From positions 220,767,291 through 220,831,290 of the forward strand of contig CM077115.1 in assembly GCA_039619475.1 (NCBI GenBank): DNA of 64,000 bases, read 5' to 3'. Numbering within the stretch: the first letter of the stretch is position 1; each line of letters opens with the position of its first letter. Of this stretch, positions 33,961-45,394 are shown piece after piece. The position numbers were made by a program, and so were the translations under genes. The notes below the pieces were generated by a model. It worked only from the letters and a program-made list of their open reading frames with translations, was not told the DNA's origin and did not search any database. The DNA is from Icerya purchasi. Lineage: Eukaryota; Arthropoda; Insecta; Hemiptera; Monophlebidae.

Positions 33961-34488
33961 TCCATGTGCCCGAATAGAATAGGAGAGTATAATTTGGGGG
34001 GGGGGGCAAATTTTCCTTCAAACCCCAGTTAGAGGGGCACATGTAGATGGTAAAAAAGTATGATGACCATTTGGAAGCGGTAGCTTTTCAAAATGGCGGC
34101 CATCCCCATTCATATATTAGATCATAACTCGGCTCCTAATCGTCCGATTTTAATTTTCTTTTTTTCAAACGAAAGCTTGTTACATTTCCAACAACTTTAG
34201 TGCAGTACACTTTTTTTAATCTCCAATAGCTTTTGTGAAATAATGGAAAAAAGAATATTTTGTTTCTCAAAAATGTCTTTAGCCCGAATTACTCGAGTGA
34301 TAATTAATTTTTACGGGAAAATGCTTCAAATAAAACATGAAGATAATTTTACAAGTTTTACAATGAAATTTGCGCGAAAGTTGTATCTGTGATACAAAGC
34401 GAGATATGCTATTTTTAGTACCGAAAAACAGTCGTGGAAAGTACGTCATCACGTACGTATAAACATATAAAGACGCGTGACTCATTCT
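33961..34488. repeat. Left terminal inverted repeat of the Academ-like element
   Basis: About 528 bp, pairing with 38671-39184. It begins TCCATGTGCC, diverges for about 20 bp, then resumes at GAGTATAATTTGGGG and stays nearly identical apart from small indels (the G tract at about 33995, and the block near 34450-34470). The inner limit is the shared GACGCGTGACTCATTCT. Such long ends can fold back and may carry promoter and transposase-binding sites. Confidence 0.92.
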
Positions 34489-34683
34489 CTTCAATCATAA
34501 CTTCGAACACAATCCATTGATCCGAAGTTAAAACTGTAAACATTCATCTGATTTGCGATATATTCGGAATACATTTGTAAGTGATTCATTACTTTTGAGA
34601 ATCAGTTAAAGCCTAAATATTTGAAGATCAGTTCTCGACCGAATGCGTTACGTGTATGTTGATTCGATAAATTCGATTTTACG

Positions 34684-37600
34684 ATGTCGGATAATGAATC
34701 TGGATCTAAAAGGAAAAAACTAGAACAAACGAAGTGCATAATTTGTGATGGTTTGCGTGAAAAAAGTGCAGTGCTCTCGCCGCGAGATTTATCTTCTTGG
34801 TCGGTTTTACGTGATGCCGCTGAAAAACGAAAATTTACTCCTATTTTGAATGTTTCAATTTTAACTGAAAGCGACCTTTTAAAAGTATAATATCACAGAG
34901 AGTGTCGCGTTAATTTTACTCATCCAAAAATTTTAAAATTACTGGTTGAATTCAGTACATCTTCCGATGCTTTTGACGAACCAGGACCTTCTTCAGAATG
35001 TATTAATCCGCCTCTGGTAAGTAGAATTTCCTAATCACGTGACACTTCACGCAATGTTGTCTATAAGAAAATTTGCATTTTTTGCGACAAAGATAGCAAG
35101 TATGTAAAAGATAGTAAAACTCGTGAAAGTTTAACACAAGCAGTGACCTTACGATCGGACGAGTTACTGAGAAACCTTGCCACAGAACGACAAGATACGA
35201 AAATTTTGGCTGTAACTTCCAGGGATATTGTGGCAGCTGAAGCCCATTTCCATAGGTCATGTTATAGAAGTTACCCTAGAGGACGGCCATTAAAACCAAA
35301 AACTGCAGATCGTTATCTTGAAATTGAAAAAATTAGCATAACAGTTACTGTTTGATTTCATTCGAAGTGACATGTTCGAAAAGAAAAATGTTTACAAGCG
35401 TAGTGAACTTATTTCAGATTTCTTACTTTCCCGACGATAAAAAAGAAGACGTAGAAAAGTCAACAAAATGCAATTTTACTTTTAATCTTGAAAAAGAGTT
35501 TGGAAGTTCACTACATTTTAAATCTATAAACCGTACTGTTTACGTCATACCTGGTAATTTATCGTACGATGAGCTTTTTGAGGAATATGTTTTAACGAAA
35601 AATCAGCTCGATAAAGCTACTGCTGATGTTCAGAACAGTGAGATTTTCCGAGTAGCTAAAAAAATAAGAGAAGATGTGAAAGCAATTGACGCTGATCAAA
35701 TTGCTTGGCCTCCATCTCCTTCTGAATTACATTCCGAAAGTATTGAAGTACCACACTCATTGAATTATTTTCTCGGATGCTTGCTTAAAGGAACATACCC
35801 CAAGAATTACGACTTATATGGTCTGCTTCACAAGATATTATTTATGCTATTTCGCATGGAAAAATCTCAACTCCGAAACATATCTTACTTGCAATAGTTG
35901 TAAAATCATTAACAGGAAATGTCACTTCAGTTAAAGATGGCCACATTCCTTTGCCTTATAGTATCCATTCGGGTGTTCCAACAATTGTTGCATTTGACAA
36001 TATTGATCGAAATGAAGAGACTCTCAGCGGAGCGGGAACATCGCATCGAGTTAATGGAATCATAATCCAGAGTACGTCAGATTCTTGTCAACCTCCGCGA
36101 CTGATAATTCATGATAAAGATAGAAAAAAAAGAAATACAATAAATGCCTTTAGTTCATCTATTCCCGATTATATCGCAGGCAAAAGATACGATCCTCTTA
36201 AAATTTTGACTGCTAAGCTTCCTCCAGAATGCCTCAATTTTTTTACACAGTCGAGACGCAAAAATATTTTTTGGATTTCAAGCAGGCAATGTAACGCTAA
36301 TAATCAAATTGTTAATTCTTGGACAGGATTCAATATAAAGACAAGAAACAATGTAACTGTTTCACGTGATACTGTTGCTTATTTACCATCAATAAATAAA
36401 CCTGCAACTGACATGTCCACAGTCTACGAAATTTTACATCATAGTAATCAAATAAAATCGAACTTGAATTTAGATAACATCGTTGTTGTTCTAGATCAGG
36501 CTATTTTTTCAAAGGCAATGAAAATCAAATGGGCCCGGCTACAAGAATTTGAGATATATTTCTAATGATGGACAGTTTTCATATAATTTGTAATCTATTA
36601 TCGATAATTGGAAAATTATTCGGTAACGCGGGACTTAAAGAATTGGCAGTTGAATCGGGTACTATTTCAGAAGGATCCATTTCTCAAGTGTTGGATGGAA
36701 AACTACAATCGCGCCGTTAGATTACATAAATATGTGTATGAAGCTTTCATGAGAATTATTTGGAACAACTTTTTGAATGACATCTGCGCTAAAAACATCC
36801 AACTTCCTTCAACACCTGAAGAAGTGAACGATTTATTTGCTTCATTTTCTAAAAATATTTCTCAAGATAGTTTTGAAATACTTCTTAAGAAGAAAGAATT
36901 GAATACCGTTGTAAGCTTATTTGAGGAATATTTGAATAAATTGAAAAACGAAAATGGCTCACTTTCATCATTTTGGATGTTTTATGTCGACTTGGTAGAG
37001 ATTTTGTTAGGCTTAATTCGAGCTCATAGAGAGGGTAATTGGATGCTTTACCTTTATTGTTTAGAACAAAAGATACCGTGGTGTTTCAGTTTGGATAAAA
37101 TTAACTACGCTCGATACTTATCAATCCATTTTGCTGAACTATCTTGCCTAGAAAATAAAGATCCTGCGCTTCTTGAGTTATTTAAATTTGGACAATTTTC
37201 TGTCCAGCTCAGATCAAAAAATCCGTTTGCAAGAATACCCGTTGATCAAGTGCTAGAAGAAACGGTGAATAACGATGCACAAACAGCAGGCGGAACAAAA
37301 GGTTTTGTATTTGAAGCCTGGAGCAATATCTAAATATTACTAACAGCAGAGTTTCGAGCGTCAGCTTTAGGTAAAATGAAAGAGATTATACAATTTAATC
37401 AAAATAAAAATGTCGATTATCCTGATCTTCATAAAACACGAATTTTTAAAGACGAGGAGCAAATCTCTTCTCTAATTGAATTATTAGAAAATGAATGGAC
37501 GAATCCTTTTGAGAACAAAATTACTCTTGGTGACCAAGTATTTGGTGAATCAGCAACAATAATTAATGCCATGGCACTCGTTCAAAAGTTATATGCAGAA

Positions 37601-38512
37601 AACCACACTTTTGAAGAAATTTCGGATCTAGTTTTATTTGAAGTGTTAAAAGTGGGATCCGGTAGCAAAAGAATAGATGTCATTTTTGATACCTACGAAG
37701 ATAGATCTATTAAAGATGCCAAAAGATTGTATAGAGGTGCTGATGAAGGAATTTCATTTCGTTCTTTAAAGAGCGGGCATAAAATCCAAAGTTGGAGAGG
37801 AATTTTAAAAAGCAGTCAAAGCAAGAATAAATTGGCAAAATTTTTGGCGGAAAGTTGGCAAGATGTTAATAAACGGAAAAATTTGGAAAAAATTTTGTTT
37901 ATTACATGTGAAAATAAATGCTAATGTGGTGGAAGAAGTGCGAGAACTATCTTCATCACAAGAGGAAGCTGATACCAGAATGATGTTACACATTCAACAC
38001 GCCTCGAAGTATTTTGCCTATGTTATATGTACCGCAGATGACACAGACGTTCTGATTTTGTGTGCTTATGCTTCCTTGAGTATCAAAGATACTAATATTT
38101 ACTTGAAACGTGGAAAAAAAAATGAATTCGACTTATTGACATCCGAAAACTAGTACACGTTCTGGGGGGAAAAATTGTGACAGTCTTGCCAGCAATTCAT
38201 GCGTTTACTAGTTGTGATACTGTAAGTGCAATGGTTGGCCGAGGAAAAATAAAAGCAGTAAAATTATTAATGAGAAATCAAGAATTTGAAACTTTATTTT
38301 CAATGGTCGGAGAAGATTGGACTGTGAGTGAGAAAACCTTCAATGAAATGAAAAAATTTACTTGTCAATTGTATCTAAAGGGTTCAAAAATTGAAAGTGT
38401 GAATGAAGCACGTTACCTACTGTTCCGAAGCAAACAAGGGGCTGTTAATTCAGTGCAATTACCTCCCTGTCAGGATTGCTTCCATCAGCACATTCTCAGA
38501 GCGAATTATTAA
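34684..38512 (+). pseudogene. Putative Academ-like transposase/nuclease (broken)
   Basis: Ancestral product of roughly 1200 residues, now in at least six pieces. Start ATG 34684 gives MSDNESGSKRKK, then two zinc-binding modules: CIIC with YHRECRVNF after an in-frame TAA (34888-34890), and CIFC with FHRSCYRSY near 35250. A middle section (35352-36565) leads to VVVLDQAIFSKAMKIKW and FHIICNLLSIIGKLFG near 36480-36620, which may hold transposase acids. The last part has EEADTR (about 37962), TADDTDVL (about 38031) and SCDTVSAMVGRGK (about 38208), the pattern of the XPG/FEN acidic site and helix-hairpin-helix. Assignment to Academ is inference; related proteins occur widely in animals without known function. 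Confidence 0.75.
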
Positions 38513-38670
38513 ACAGCAATTTGGAAACGATGTCTCGAAAATTACCCCGTGATACTTGTCTTCATATTTATCTGGGTAATTTATATAAAATTATATCACT
38601 AATTTCAATGTTATCAAACTATAAAAGATTCTACAACATTTACTCGCGGGTTCAATATAACGATAGAGGC

Positions 38671-39184
38671 AGAATGAGTCACGCGTCGTATTTAAAACGT
38701 GATGATGTACTTTCCACGACTGTTTTTCGGTACTAAAAATAGCATATCTCGCTTTGTATCACAGATACAACTTTCGTGCAAATTTCATTGTAAAGCTTGT
38801 AAAATTATCTTCATGTTTTATTTGAAGCATTTTCCCGTAAAAATTAATTATCACTCGAGTAATTCGGGCTAAAGACATTTTTGAGAAACAAAATATTCTT
38901 TTTTCCATTATTTCACAAAAGCTATTGGAGATTAAAAAAAGTGTACTGCACTAAAGTTGTTGGAAATGTAACAAGCTTTCGTTTGAAAAAAAGAAAATTA
39001 AAATCGGACGATTAAGAGCCGAGTTATGATCTAATATATGAATGGGGATGGCCGCCATTTTGAAAAGCTACCGCTTCCAAATGCATCATACTTTTTTACC
39101 ATCTACATGTGCCTCTCTAACTGGGGTTTGAAGGAAAATTTGCCCCCCCCCCAAATTATACTCAAAAATTGTCTGGCACATGGA
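38671..39184. repeat. Right terminal inverted repeat of the Academ-like element
   Basis: Reverse complement of 33961-34488, about 514 bp, ending GGCACATGGA directly before CTAT. Differences from the left repeat are mostly single bases and short gaps, so the two ends have diverged only modestly since insertion. Confidence 0.92.
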
Positions 39185-40060
39185 CTATACTTACGAATCG
39201 AATTTAGTCATTATGTCCATTACTAGCCTACTTCCTCATCCTACAGTCTCTATTAATGTTCCATAAAACTTTGATCTTAAGAATTTTCCCTTTACTACTT
39301 TTTCCAATTCTACTCCAAACCCATTCATAATCAGTGGCAATTGGAATTCATATTCTCCTCTCTGGTCATGTTCCAGACACACTCAAATAGAGCAATTCTT
39401 GAAAACATAATCTTACTTAACAATCTCATCCTATTTAATAACGGCTCAGATAAATTTTATTATTAATATAACAGACGCTATTTACTCAAATTACGTTTCC
39501 ATGCTTAATATTGATAATATTTTGAGTAAATAGCCTCTGCTATATTCTCCAACATATTTTAAAAGTCTATCAATATCCAGTTCTCTTGGCTTATCTATCG
39601 TTTCTCTTGATATTAGTTTTCGCTGTTCCTGGGAAACTCTAAGTTACACCTTTGGGAGCGATCATGTCCCTATAATTATTTCTATCAATCCCTCTTCTCA
39701 ACAATACTCAGACCTTTATATGCTCCATTATGATCCCTTCCAAAAACAGATTGAACTAAATTCTGCTCTTTAGTTGACTTTATGTAACACATATTCAGTA
39801 CAATTCAAGTCTAGTCCATCAATAAAATTCATCTACTAATGCTATTCTTTCAACACTTCCTCTGTTATCTCCTCCGGTTCATATTTACTCGAGAAAGAAG
39901 CATCGCAATACCCCTTCCTTGTGATGGAATAACGACTGTAAAATAGCTCATGACCAATGTACGGCATCCTATAAAATATTTTTCTCTTGTCCATCTTTAT
40001 TTTTCTGTAACTTCAATTTTATTGCATACATCTTGTTTAATTTTTCAAATGTTCTCAAGA
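39185..40060 (+). mobile_element. I-type LINE, right part (rest of endonuclease, linker)
   Basis: Continues the LINE interrupted at 33960. SGNWNSYSPLW near 39332 corresponds to the GDWNSHxxLWG endonuclease motif, GSDHVPIII near 39656 to the SDHxPI motif, and PWWN-like sequence near 39920 to the linker before the reverse transcriptase. Frames are broken at many places. The remaining ORF2 (RT and RNase H) is absent, so the LINE was 3'-truncated or deleted after this point. Confidence 0.8.
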
Positions 40061-40616
40061 CAGACAACTACTACTTTGCTAAACAACAATGTTTTGTCCT
40101 ACTAGAAATTGATAAATATCTAGTTTACATCAAGTGTGGCTGTTCTGGAAATTATCTATGTAAATGTAAGACATATATGACACATAGAAATAAACACTAA
40201 AAATCTAGGATAAAAAATTCTTGTATGTAATAAAAAAACAATACACCTCATTTGAATATTGACCTTTATGCAGTGCGCATGTGTAGTATTAATACAATAG
40301 CTATGAATATAATCGTTTTTTTCCCTAGAGAACTACAGTGTTATTTATGTGCTTGATTTCTAAAACCTTAAAAGTGTTTATAATAAAGGAGTTGGCACTA
40401 GTATCACTTGACACTGAAAAGTTTGTACATTGTCTAGTAAAGTCATCTTGTGTTTGCATTTTGCGCATTGAACAACAAATAAACTTTATTAAACAAAAAG
40501 TTTTTATAAAATAATGTCGGGAAGACGGTTTCATTGATTTCGATTAAACCGTTAATTGTTATGACATACCACACAGAAAATTTTGTGACGAGATGTACTT
40601 TAATAAAAATGAACAA
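40061..40616. other. No gene recognised
   Basis: AT-rich spacer between the LINE remnant and the Tc1/mariner-like element; nothing identifiable. Confidence 0.5.
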
Positions 40617-41551
40617 CCATATTAGGTGGACCTATCTGGCAACATTGTAACCTTGACAAGGAATGTGAGAATGACTAACGATAGCACGTGTTTGAAGCGT
40701 CAGTCTTCGGAGATTTTTGCTGTGGAGCAGTATGCACCAATCGAATTCGCTGAAATTGTTCAGCTGTACTTTTGAAATAACTTTTCAATAGTGAAAACTC
40801 AACATGTATGGAAAAAATAAAAATAAGGTGAAAAGTGCGCCGTCAAAGAACACGATAAAGTGTTTGCGGGAAAGACTTTTGTCTTCTGGTACTGTTGCTA
40901 ATCTCAGGCGTCCAAATAAAAAGCGACCGAGACAGTCCGATGAAAATATCGCGGCCGTAGAAGCCAGTGTTGAACGGTCACCGCATACATCAGGTTCGAC
41001 AGTAGCAAAGCAACAACCGTCATCAGGCGTGTTATTGGGCTATGATAACCGATTTTTTGATGCCCATTGTTCGTCAAAATAGTATGGAGCACTTCTGGTT
41101 TCAACAAAATGGCGCACCACCTCATACAGTTTGTGCCACAATCAATTTTTTGAAGCCATTGTTCTGCGGTCGTTTGATATCAAAAAAAGGTGATTTTGAC
41201 TGGCCTCCGCGTTCGCCTGATTTGACACTGCCGGACTTTTTCGTCTGCAGCTACTTCAAGTCAAAGGTTTATATCAATAAGTCAAGGACGCTAGACGAAC
41301 TTAAGGTCACAGTCCGCTAGGAAATAGCCGCCATATCGGCCGGAGCATTGGCAAATACGATGGAAAATGCCGAAAAACGGGCACATTACGTCATTCGAGC
41401 TGAGGATGACCACTTGTGCGATTTAATTTTCAGAAAGTGATGTAATCAAATCTTCTTAAACCAAATTAAATGATTTTTCACTTAAACAGCAAAAAATATG
41501 TTTTTTGTTCATGTTTTTTTTTTGTTAAATAAATGGGTTTACCTAATATGG
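40617..41551 (+). mobile_element. Internally deleted Tc1/mariner-like element, 935 bp
   Basis: The ends CCATATTAGGT (40617-40627) and ACCTAATATGG (41541-41551) are inverted repeats that extend weakly inwards. The interior encodes an N-terminal piece of an IS630/Tc1/mariner-like transposase and a C-terminal catalytic piece, but the middle, including the first catalytic Asp, is missing. A TA duplication at the edges is not clear, so the outermost base positions are approximate. Confidence 0.75.
40700..41440 (+). pseudogene. Tc1/mariner-like transposase with central deletion
   Basis: The N-terminal part (about 40730-41030; QYAPIEFAEIVQLYF, a stop, then a helix-turn-helix-like region with NLRRPNKKRPRQSDENIAAV) jumps at about 41033 to the catalytic part (WFQQNGAPPHT, where Asn replaces the usual Asp, then DWPPRSPDLT and LPDFFVCSYFKSKVY) in another frame. 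The deletion removes roughly 100-150 residues judging by usual family length. Stops follow at 41318-41320. Not functional. Confidence 0.75.
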
Positions 41552-41555
41552 CCAA

Positions 41556-41630
41556 ATATATATATATATGATGTATATATATATATATATATATGATGTA
41601 TATATGTGTATATATATATATATATATATA
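41556..41630. repeat. TA microsatellite with GATGTA interruptions
   Basis: Long (TA)n runs interrupted by two copies of ATATGATGTATAT and one GTGTA. It adjoins the right end of the Tc1/mariner-like element, a common situation for TA-targeting elements. Confidence 0.9.
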
Positions 41631-41988
41631 GAAGAGTTAGTTGAAAATAACAATTTAATATTACAGATTTAGATGATATTGGTTGACTCAAAGTTTCAGA
41701 GTGGACAACTCGTTACATAAATAGGTATTTGTTTTTATGAAAATCACAAAAATTTATCGAAACAAGCAAGAGATACATATGTGTGTTGTGCACTAAAAAA
41801 GTGTTCTCACGTACAAAGACTGTTCGTGCTTTGTCTAAAATATGAGTTTTCAAATCTTTCTAAACAGTAGCACATCAACCATAGGCGCCAGTATTAGCAA
41901 GTGATTAATGAAATAGCTTTAAAAAGTTTTGTAACATACAATTCAAAATATTATCAAAGCAAATAAGAATAACGAATTATTAGTAATT

Positions 41989-43337
41989 TTTTTTTTTTTT
42001 GTGAAAGCAACATCCTGTACCGTGTTTAACTGCTGTGGCTATTACAGTACGAAGATGCGTAGTTTGTTTTTATAGATATCTGATTATTCCGCTAGTTCTG
42101 ATAAATTGTGTTATGGATAAAATTGCATCGGGGGAATTCTCAAGAATGTTGGTGACTGTTTTGTTATTAATTGAAGGGGGCCGGTGAGGTGATAATGCTG
42201 GACAGTCGCATAGTATATGAGGAGTTGAGGGAGCAACATCTTGGCCACAGAAAGGACAATTCATAGGAGAGGGGGTTCTTTGCAAAATAAAATTATGTGA
42301 CATGGCCGTATGGCCTGTGCGCAAGCGGCTAAGTGCACAGAAATCTCTGCGGGAAATGCTTTTTTTCGGCCACCATGGTTCGGTTGAGGGTTTAATTAAC
42401 CTCGAGAAAGTCTGACACGAGGACCAATGGGTTTTCCATAAGAACGTGAGATTATTAAAGATTATGTTCGAGAGATAAGGTGGAGGTGGGCTGTTACTAG
42501 GCGAGGGGCAATATATTTCTGCTCGGGCGGATGTATCGATGCGTTCATTTCCAGGAATCCCTGCATGGCTGGGCGCCCACAGAAAGGATACGGAGCACTG
42601 TCTCTTAATAAGTTCGTATAATACCTGTTGGGTTCGAATTGCTACAGGATGTTTGGTGAGGGGATTAGAAATTGTCAATAAAGCTGCGGATGAATCAGAT
42701 ACCAGCAGGGCTTTCTGTGATGTAGGCTCTGTAGAAAGAAAATATTCCAAACAGAAAAATACTGCGTATATTTCAGCATCCAGTACCGAGCAATTGTCAT
42801 TCAGTCGAATGCTTCGAATCACGTCACAGACTTCAAAGGAACAGGCGGTTGGGGATGAAGTAGCCTCTGGGGTAGCCTTGGCAGCATCTGTGTAGAAAAG
42901 GAGGTGGTTGGGGTATTTTTGCATTGTTGCTGTTGTCAACTGAACGATATTCGGATGCAGGGGTTTATTATACTTCGTCAGGGAAAAGTTAACATCAATG
43001 TTTAAAGGGGCCCACGGCGGAATCATGATGTTAGGAGCTAGGTTAGGGAAAGGGATTACACTCACGTTGTGTTGCGATAGGAGAACCAGGATTTCTGGGA
43101 GAGGGTCATTAGGGAACTCTGGGGTGTTGGGGAGGTCATTTGTGTCGATAGGACAGGCACGTTTACTAGAGAAAAGAGCGAGGGTCTCACGGTGGTAATA
43201 ATAGGTTCGGAAATACTTTAGTGGGGGAGTGCCTAACAAGGCACACAAACTTACAGACGGTGAAGTTCTATGTGCGCCAAGTATCGTGCAGAGCGCCGTG
43301 TGTTGTATTGAATCAAGGGATTTAAGTAAAGAGAGAC
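41989..43337 (-). mobile_element. Family B LINE, 5'-truncated, with 10-bp target duplication
   Basis: A reverse-strand copy with a poly(A) tail (T's at about 41987-42000) and the perfect 10-bp repeat ATTAGTAATT at 41979-41988 and 43338-43347. The reading frame is open through the entire coding portion, from the truncated 5' edge to the natural stop, so this copy is young. It begins in the region after the reverse transcriptase. Confidence 0.93.
42070..43335 (-). CDS. LINE ORF2 C-terminal fragment with RNase H (open)
   Basis: About 421 codons without a stop. The segment SIQHTAL...LGAHRTSPSVSL is the post-RT region. RNase H follows with YTDAAKA, LDAEIYA, VSDSSAAL and APSHAGIPGNERID, so all expected acidic residues appear to be present. 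The C-terminal part has LSRLRTGHT and the zinc-knuckle-like CPFC...HILCDC before the stop at 42070. There is no start codon of its own, since truncation removed the endonuclease and RT; without a fused promoter it should not be translated. Confidence 0.88.
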   Translation of the reverse strand, partial: LSLLKSLDSIQHTALCTILGAHRTSPSVSLCALLGTPPLKYFRTYYYHRETLALFSSKRACPIDTNDLPNTPEFPNDPLPEILVLLSQHNVSVIPFPNLAPNIMIPPWAPLNIDVNFSLTKYNKPLHPNIVQLTTATMQKYPNHLLFYTDAAKATPEATSSPTACSFEVCDVIRSIRLNDNCSVLDAEIYAVFFCLEYFLSTEPTSQKALLVSDSSAALLTISNPLTKHPVAIRTQQVLYELIKRQCSVSFLWAPSHAGIPGNERIDTSARAEIYCPSPSNSPPPPYLSNIIFNNLTFLWKTHWSSCQTFSRLIKPSTEPWWPKKSISRRDFCALSRLRTGHTAMSHNFILQRTPSPMNCPFCGQDVAPSTPHILCDCPALSPHRPPSINNKTVTNILENSPDAILSITQFIRTSGIIRYL

Positions 43338-43533
43338 ATTAGTAATTGATCTTGAAACTGAATCACATCATAATGTTGTGATTCTTACAGGCACATACAA
43401 ACGGAAAAGTTAATAAGGGGATTACAGAGTACAATGAAGATACTAAAGATTCAGAAATAGTTATAGAGTTCAAACCCAAATACACTATGAAGTTAAATAT
43501 TTATACGAAACGGAATATAGATTAAGTTGTGTT

Positions 43534-43761
43534 CTATTTTAGTGCGCTCCAGAGAGTGTACAAATTATAATAATCTATAAAATTAAGTTCATTATTAATT
43601 GTAGACGATGTACACGCGTATATTTTCGTTTCCCTATTATCTAGAATATTTATCAAATATACTTTTGGACATAATCCTTCAAATTCACTAATAGCAGTTC
43701 CATTCATTTTATCCTTAAATACTCCGAGCTTTATTAGCCGACGATGAATGCGCGGTCGCAT
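43534..43761 (-). pseudogene. Fragment resembling a viral/Polinton-type B DNA polymerase C-terminus
   Basis: A short reverse-strand frame contains KLGVFKDKMNGTAISEFEGL followed by a Lys/Tyr-rich stretch and DYYNLY, the pattern seen near the C-terminus of protein-primed-type B polymerases carried by Polintons and by insect DNA-virus insertions. None of the catalytic motifs (exonuclease, YxDTD) is in this piece. It is a fossil fragment. Identification rests on one motif, so confidence is limited. Confidence 0.4.
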
Positions 43762-45394
43762 GCGAAGAGACTATGCGGGCGGCGGATGCGCATTTGAGGG
43801 TAAAAGTAAGCCGTAAACAGTCAATTTTGCAGATAAGAACTTCAGTCGGGCTGCATTCAGCGATAAATGTGTAACTGGTATTTAATCGTGAAACCGTCTA
43901 GTTTTGCGTGCTGACTGATTTTCCATAAGCATATTTCACATTCAGAACGGCACGCAGAACATTTCCTTTCCACCGATGTGGAGTACTACGTGTTAGACAA
44001 ACAAATTACTATGGCGGGGTGAAGCAAGGAAATCTAATAGGAGCAGCACGCAGCGATGCCGAGAGAATAATTCTTGCTAGTATTTTACTACTTTTCCGTC
44101 CGGAATGCAAATAAACCGGATACGACAAAACCGGAGAGACCTGTCAAGCCAACAAAGGCAGCTTCTGGTTCGTCTGTCTGTCCATTTACCGTGGCGCGAA
44201 ATTAATGAAATTCTACCGATTATTCATGTTTCTGATATGGCGTTGCCGATAAAAGAATAATTTATTTCTGTCAAATGGAAAGTTTCATTTTATTCGCGTT
44301 AAATTTCCTTCTACCCGTAATCGGGGTAATAAAGCGTCCTCGTGTTCAATTCACAGTCAATAGTGTAACATTTTTAATGTCATCGTTGTTGAAAATTAAT
44401 TAAAACCCGTAATATTTAAGTAATCTGAAATCAGAACTAAAATGAACGCTTGTAATACTGCACGATTTTCCACTGCCATTGTGACCCGATGCTGATATGG
44501 GGGGGGACGTTCCTTTAAAATGTTTTCCCATTAATCGAAGTAAATATCACAATGTTAAATTTAAAGATTATATTTCACGCGGTTCATTACCATTTCACTT
44601 GATGCTGTAACCTGTATTTTACGTTACATATGAGCCCTGAAGGATGCTAATCATCAGGTCCCATCGAACCCGTCGATTTAAAAATGATAAATAAAATTAT
44701 AGAAAAATTTTTTTGATTTTTAAAATTTTTACTACTCAAATTCTTAAATTAATCGTTATCCAACCGGCCGCTGAAAAGATACAAATACTAAATTTACAAA
44801 ATTAACCCGAAAAAAAACAAACTATTAATTAAATATATAATAAATTGGTACGTATCATTGTTTGCCGGCGGTAGAACAAGAATGTGGTATTTGACAATTT
44901 CCAGATCTGCGACCGGACCGTAATTCTGTTGATGTAGGCACGGGAAGCGACTTTGGTGCGACTTGACTACAAAATTTGTTTAACTTTTGGTTTTATATAC
45001 GTACGGCGTTAACAGCGAATTGAGAATTTTGCGTCGCACAAGTTATTTTTTCATTGAATCTATTAGCTCACAAGGATGTTAGATAGCGACTGATTCATGA
45101 TGAACGTATATAAACGACTAACTAAAAAATGGGCAATTACTCTAATCAAAGGTAAACTACGACTCTTTCTTAAAAAATCTTTATCGAATCTTTTGCCATC
45201 TCTTCTCTTCTTTTGCCTCTTGACTCCGTCGACATTATGTACGGACTGTTATAAGATATTCTTGCGAAATGTGGACCATAAGTGCAAACTGTGGAAAAAG
45301 AATAGCAGTTTTCGAGATGTGGTGTTATCGGAGGCTATTGAAAATATCGTGAACCGAACACGCAACAAATGCAGTTAGTAAGAATAGGGGAATG

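Larger units (their letters stand above)
33961..39184 (+). mobile_element. 5.2-kb DNA transposon with ~0.5-kb inverted ends, Academ-like
   Basis: The ends 33961-34488 and 38671-39184 are inverted copies of each other. The outermost 10 bp (TCCATGTGCC / GGCACATGGA) are perfect and are flanked by a 4-bp repeat CTAT at 33957-33960 and 39185-39188. Between them a single ancestral plus-strand coding region (34684-38512) is broken by stops and frameshifts. The C-terminal part has XPG/FEN-type nuclease motifs, which points to the Academ superfamily (known to encode an XPG-type nuclease; 3-4 bp target duplications). The insertion splits a LINE endonuclease gene. Confidence 0.85.

Noticed and set aside
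41556..41630. Regularly spaced TA units considered as a CRISPR-like array
   Set aside because: Simple microsatellite; units are not separated by unique spacers.
42620..42650. GGTTCGAAT resembling a tRNA T-arm B box
   Set aside because: It is inside the RNase H coding region of the LINE and no A box or acceptor stem pairs with it.
42539..42895. 118-codon plus-strand ORF
   Set aside because: Antisense to the RNase H coding region of the family B LINE.
45097..45378. 93-codon ORF with a signal-anchor-like hydrophobic patch
   Set aside because: No homology that I know, AT-rich codons like its surroundings and no supporting context.
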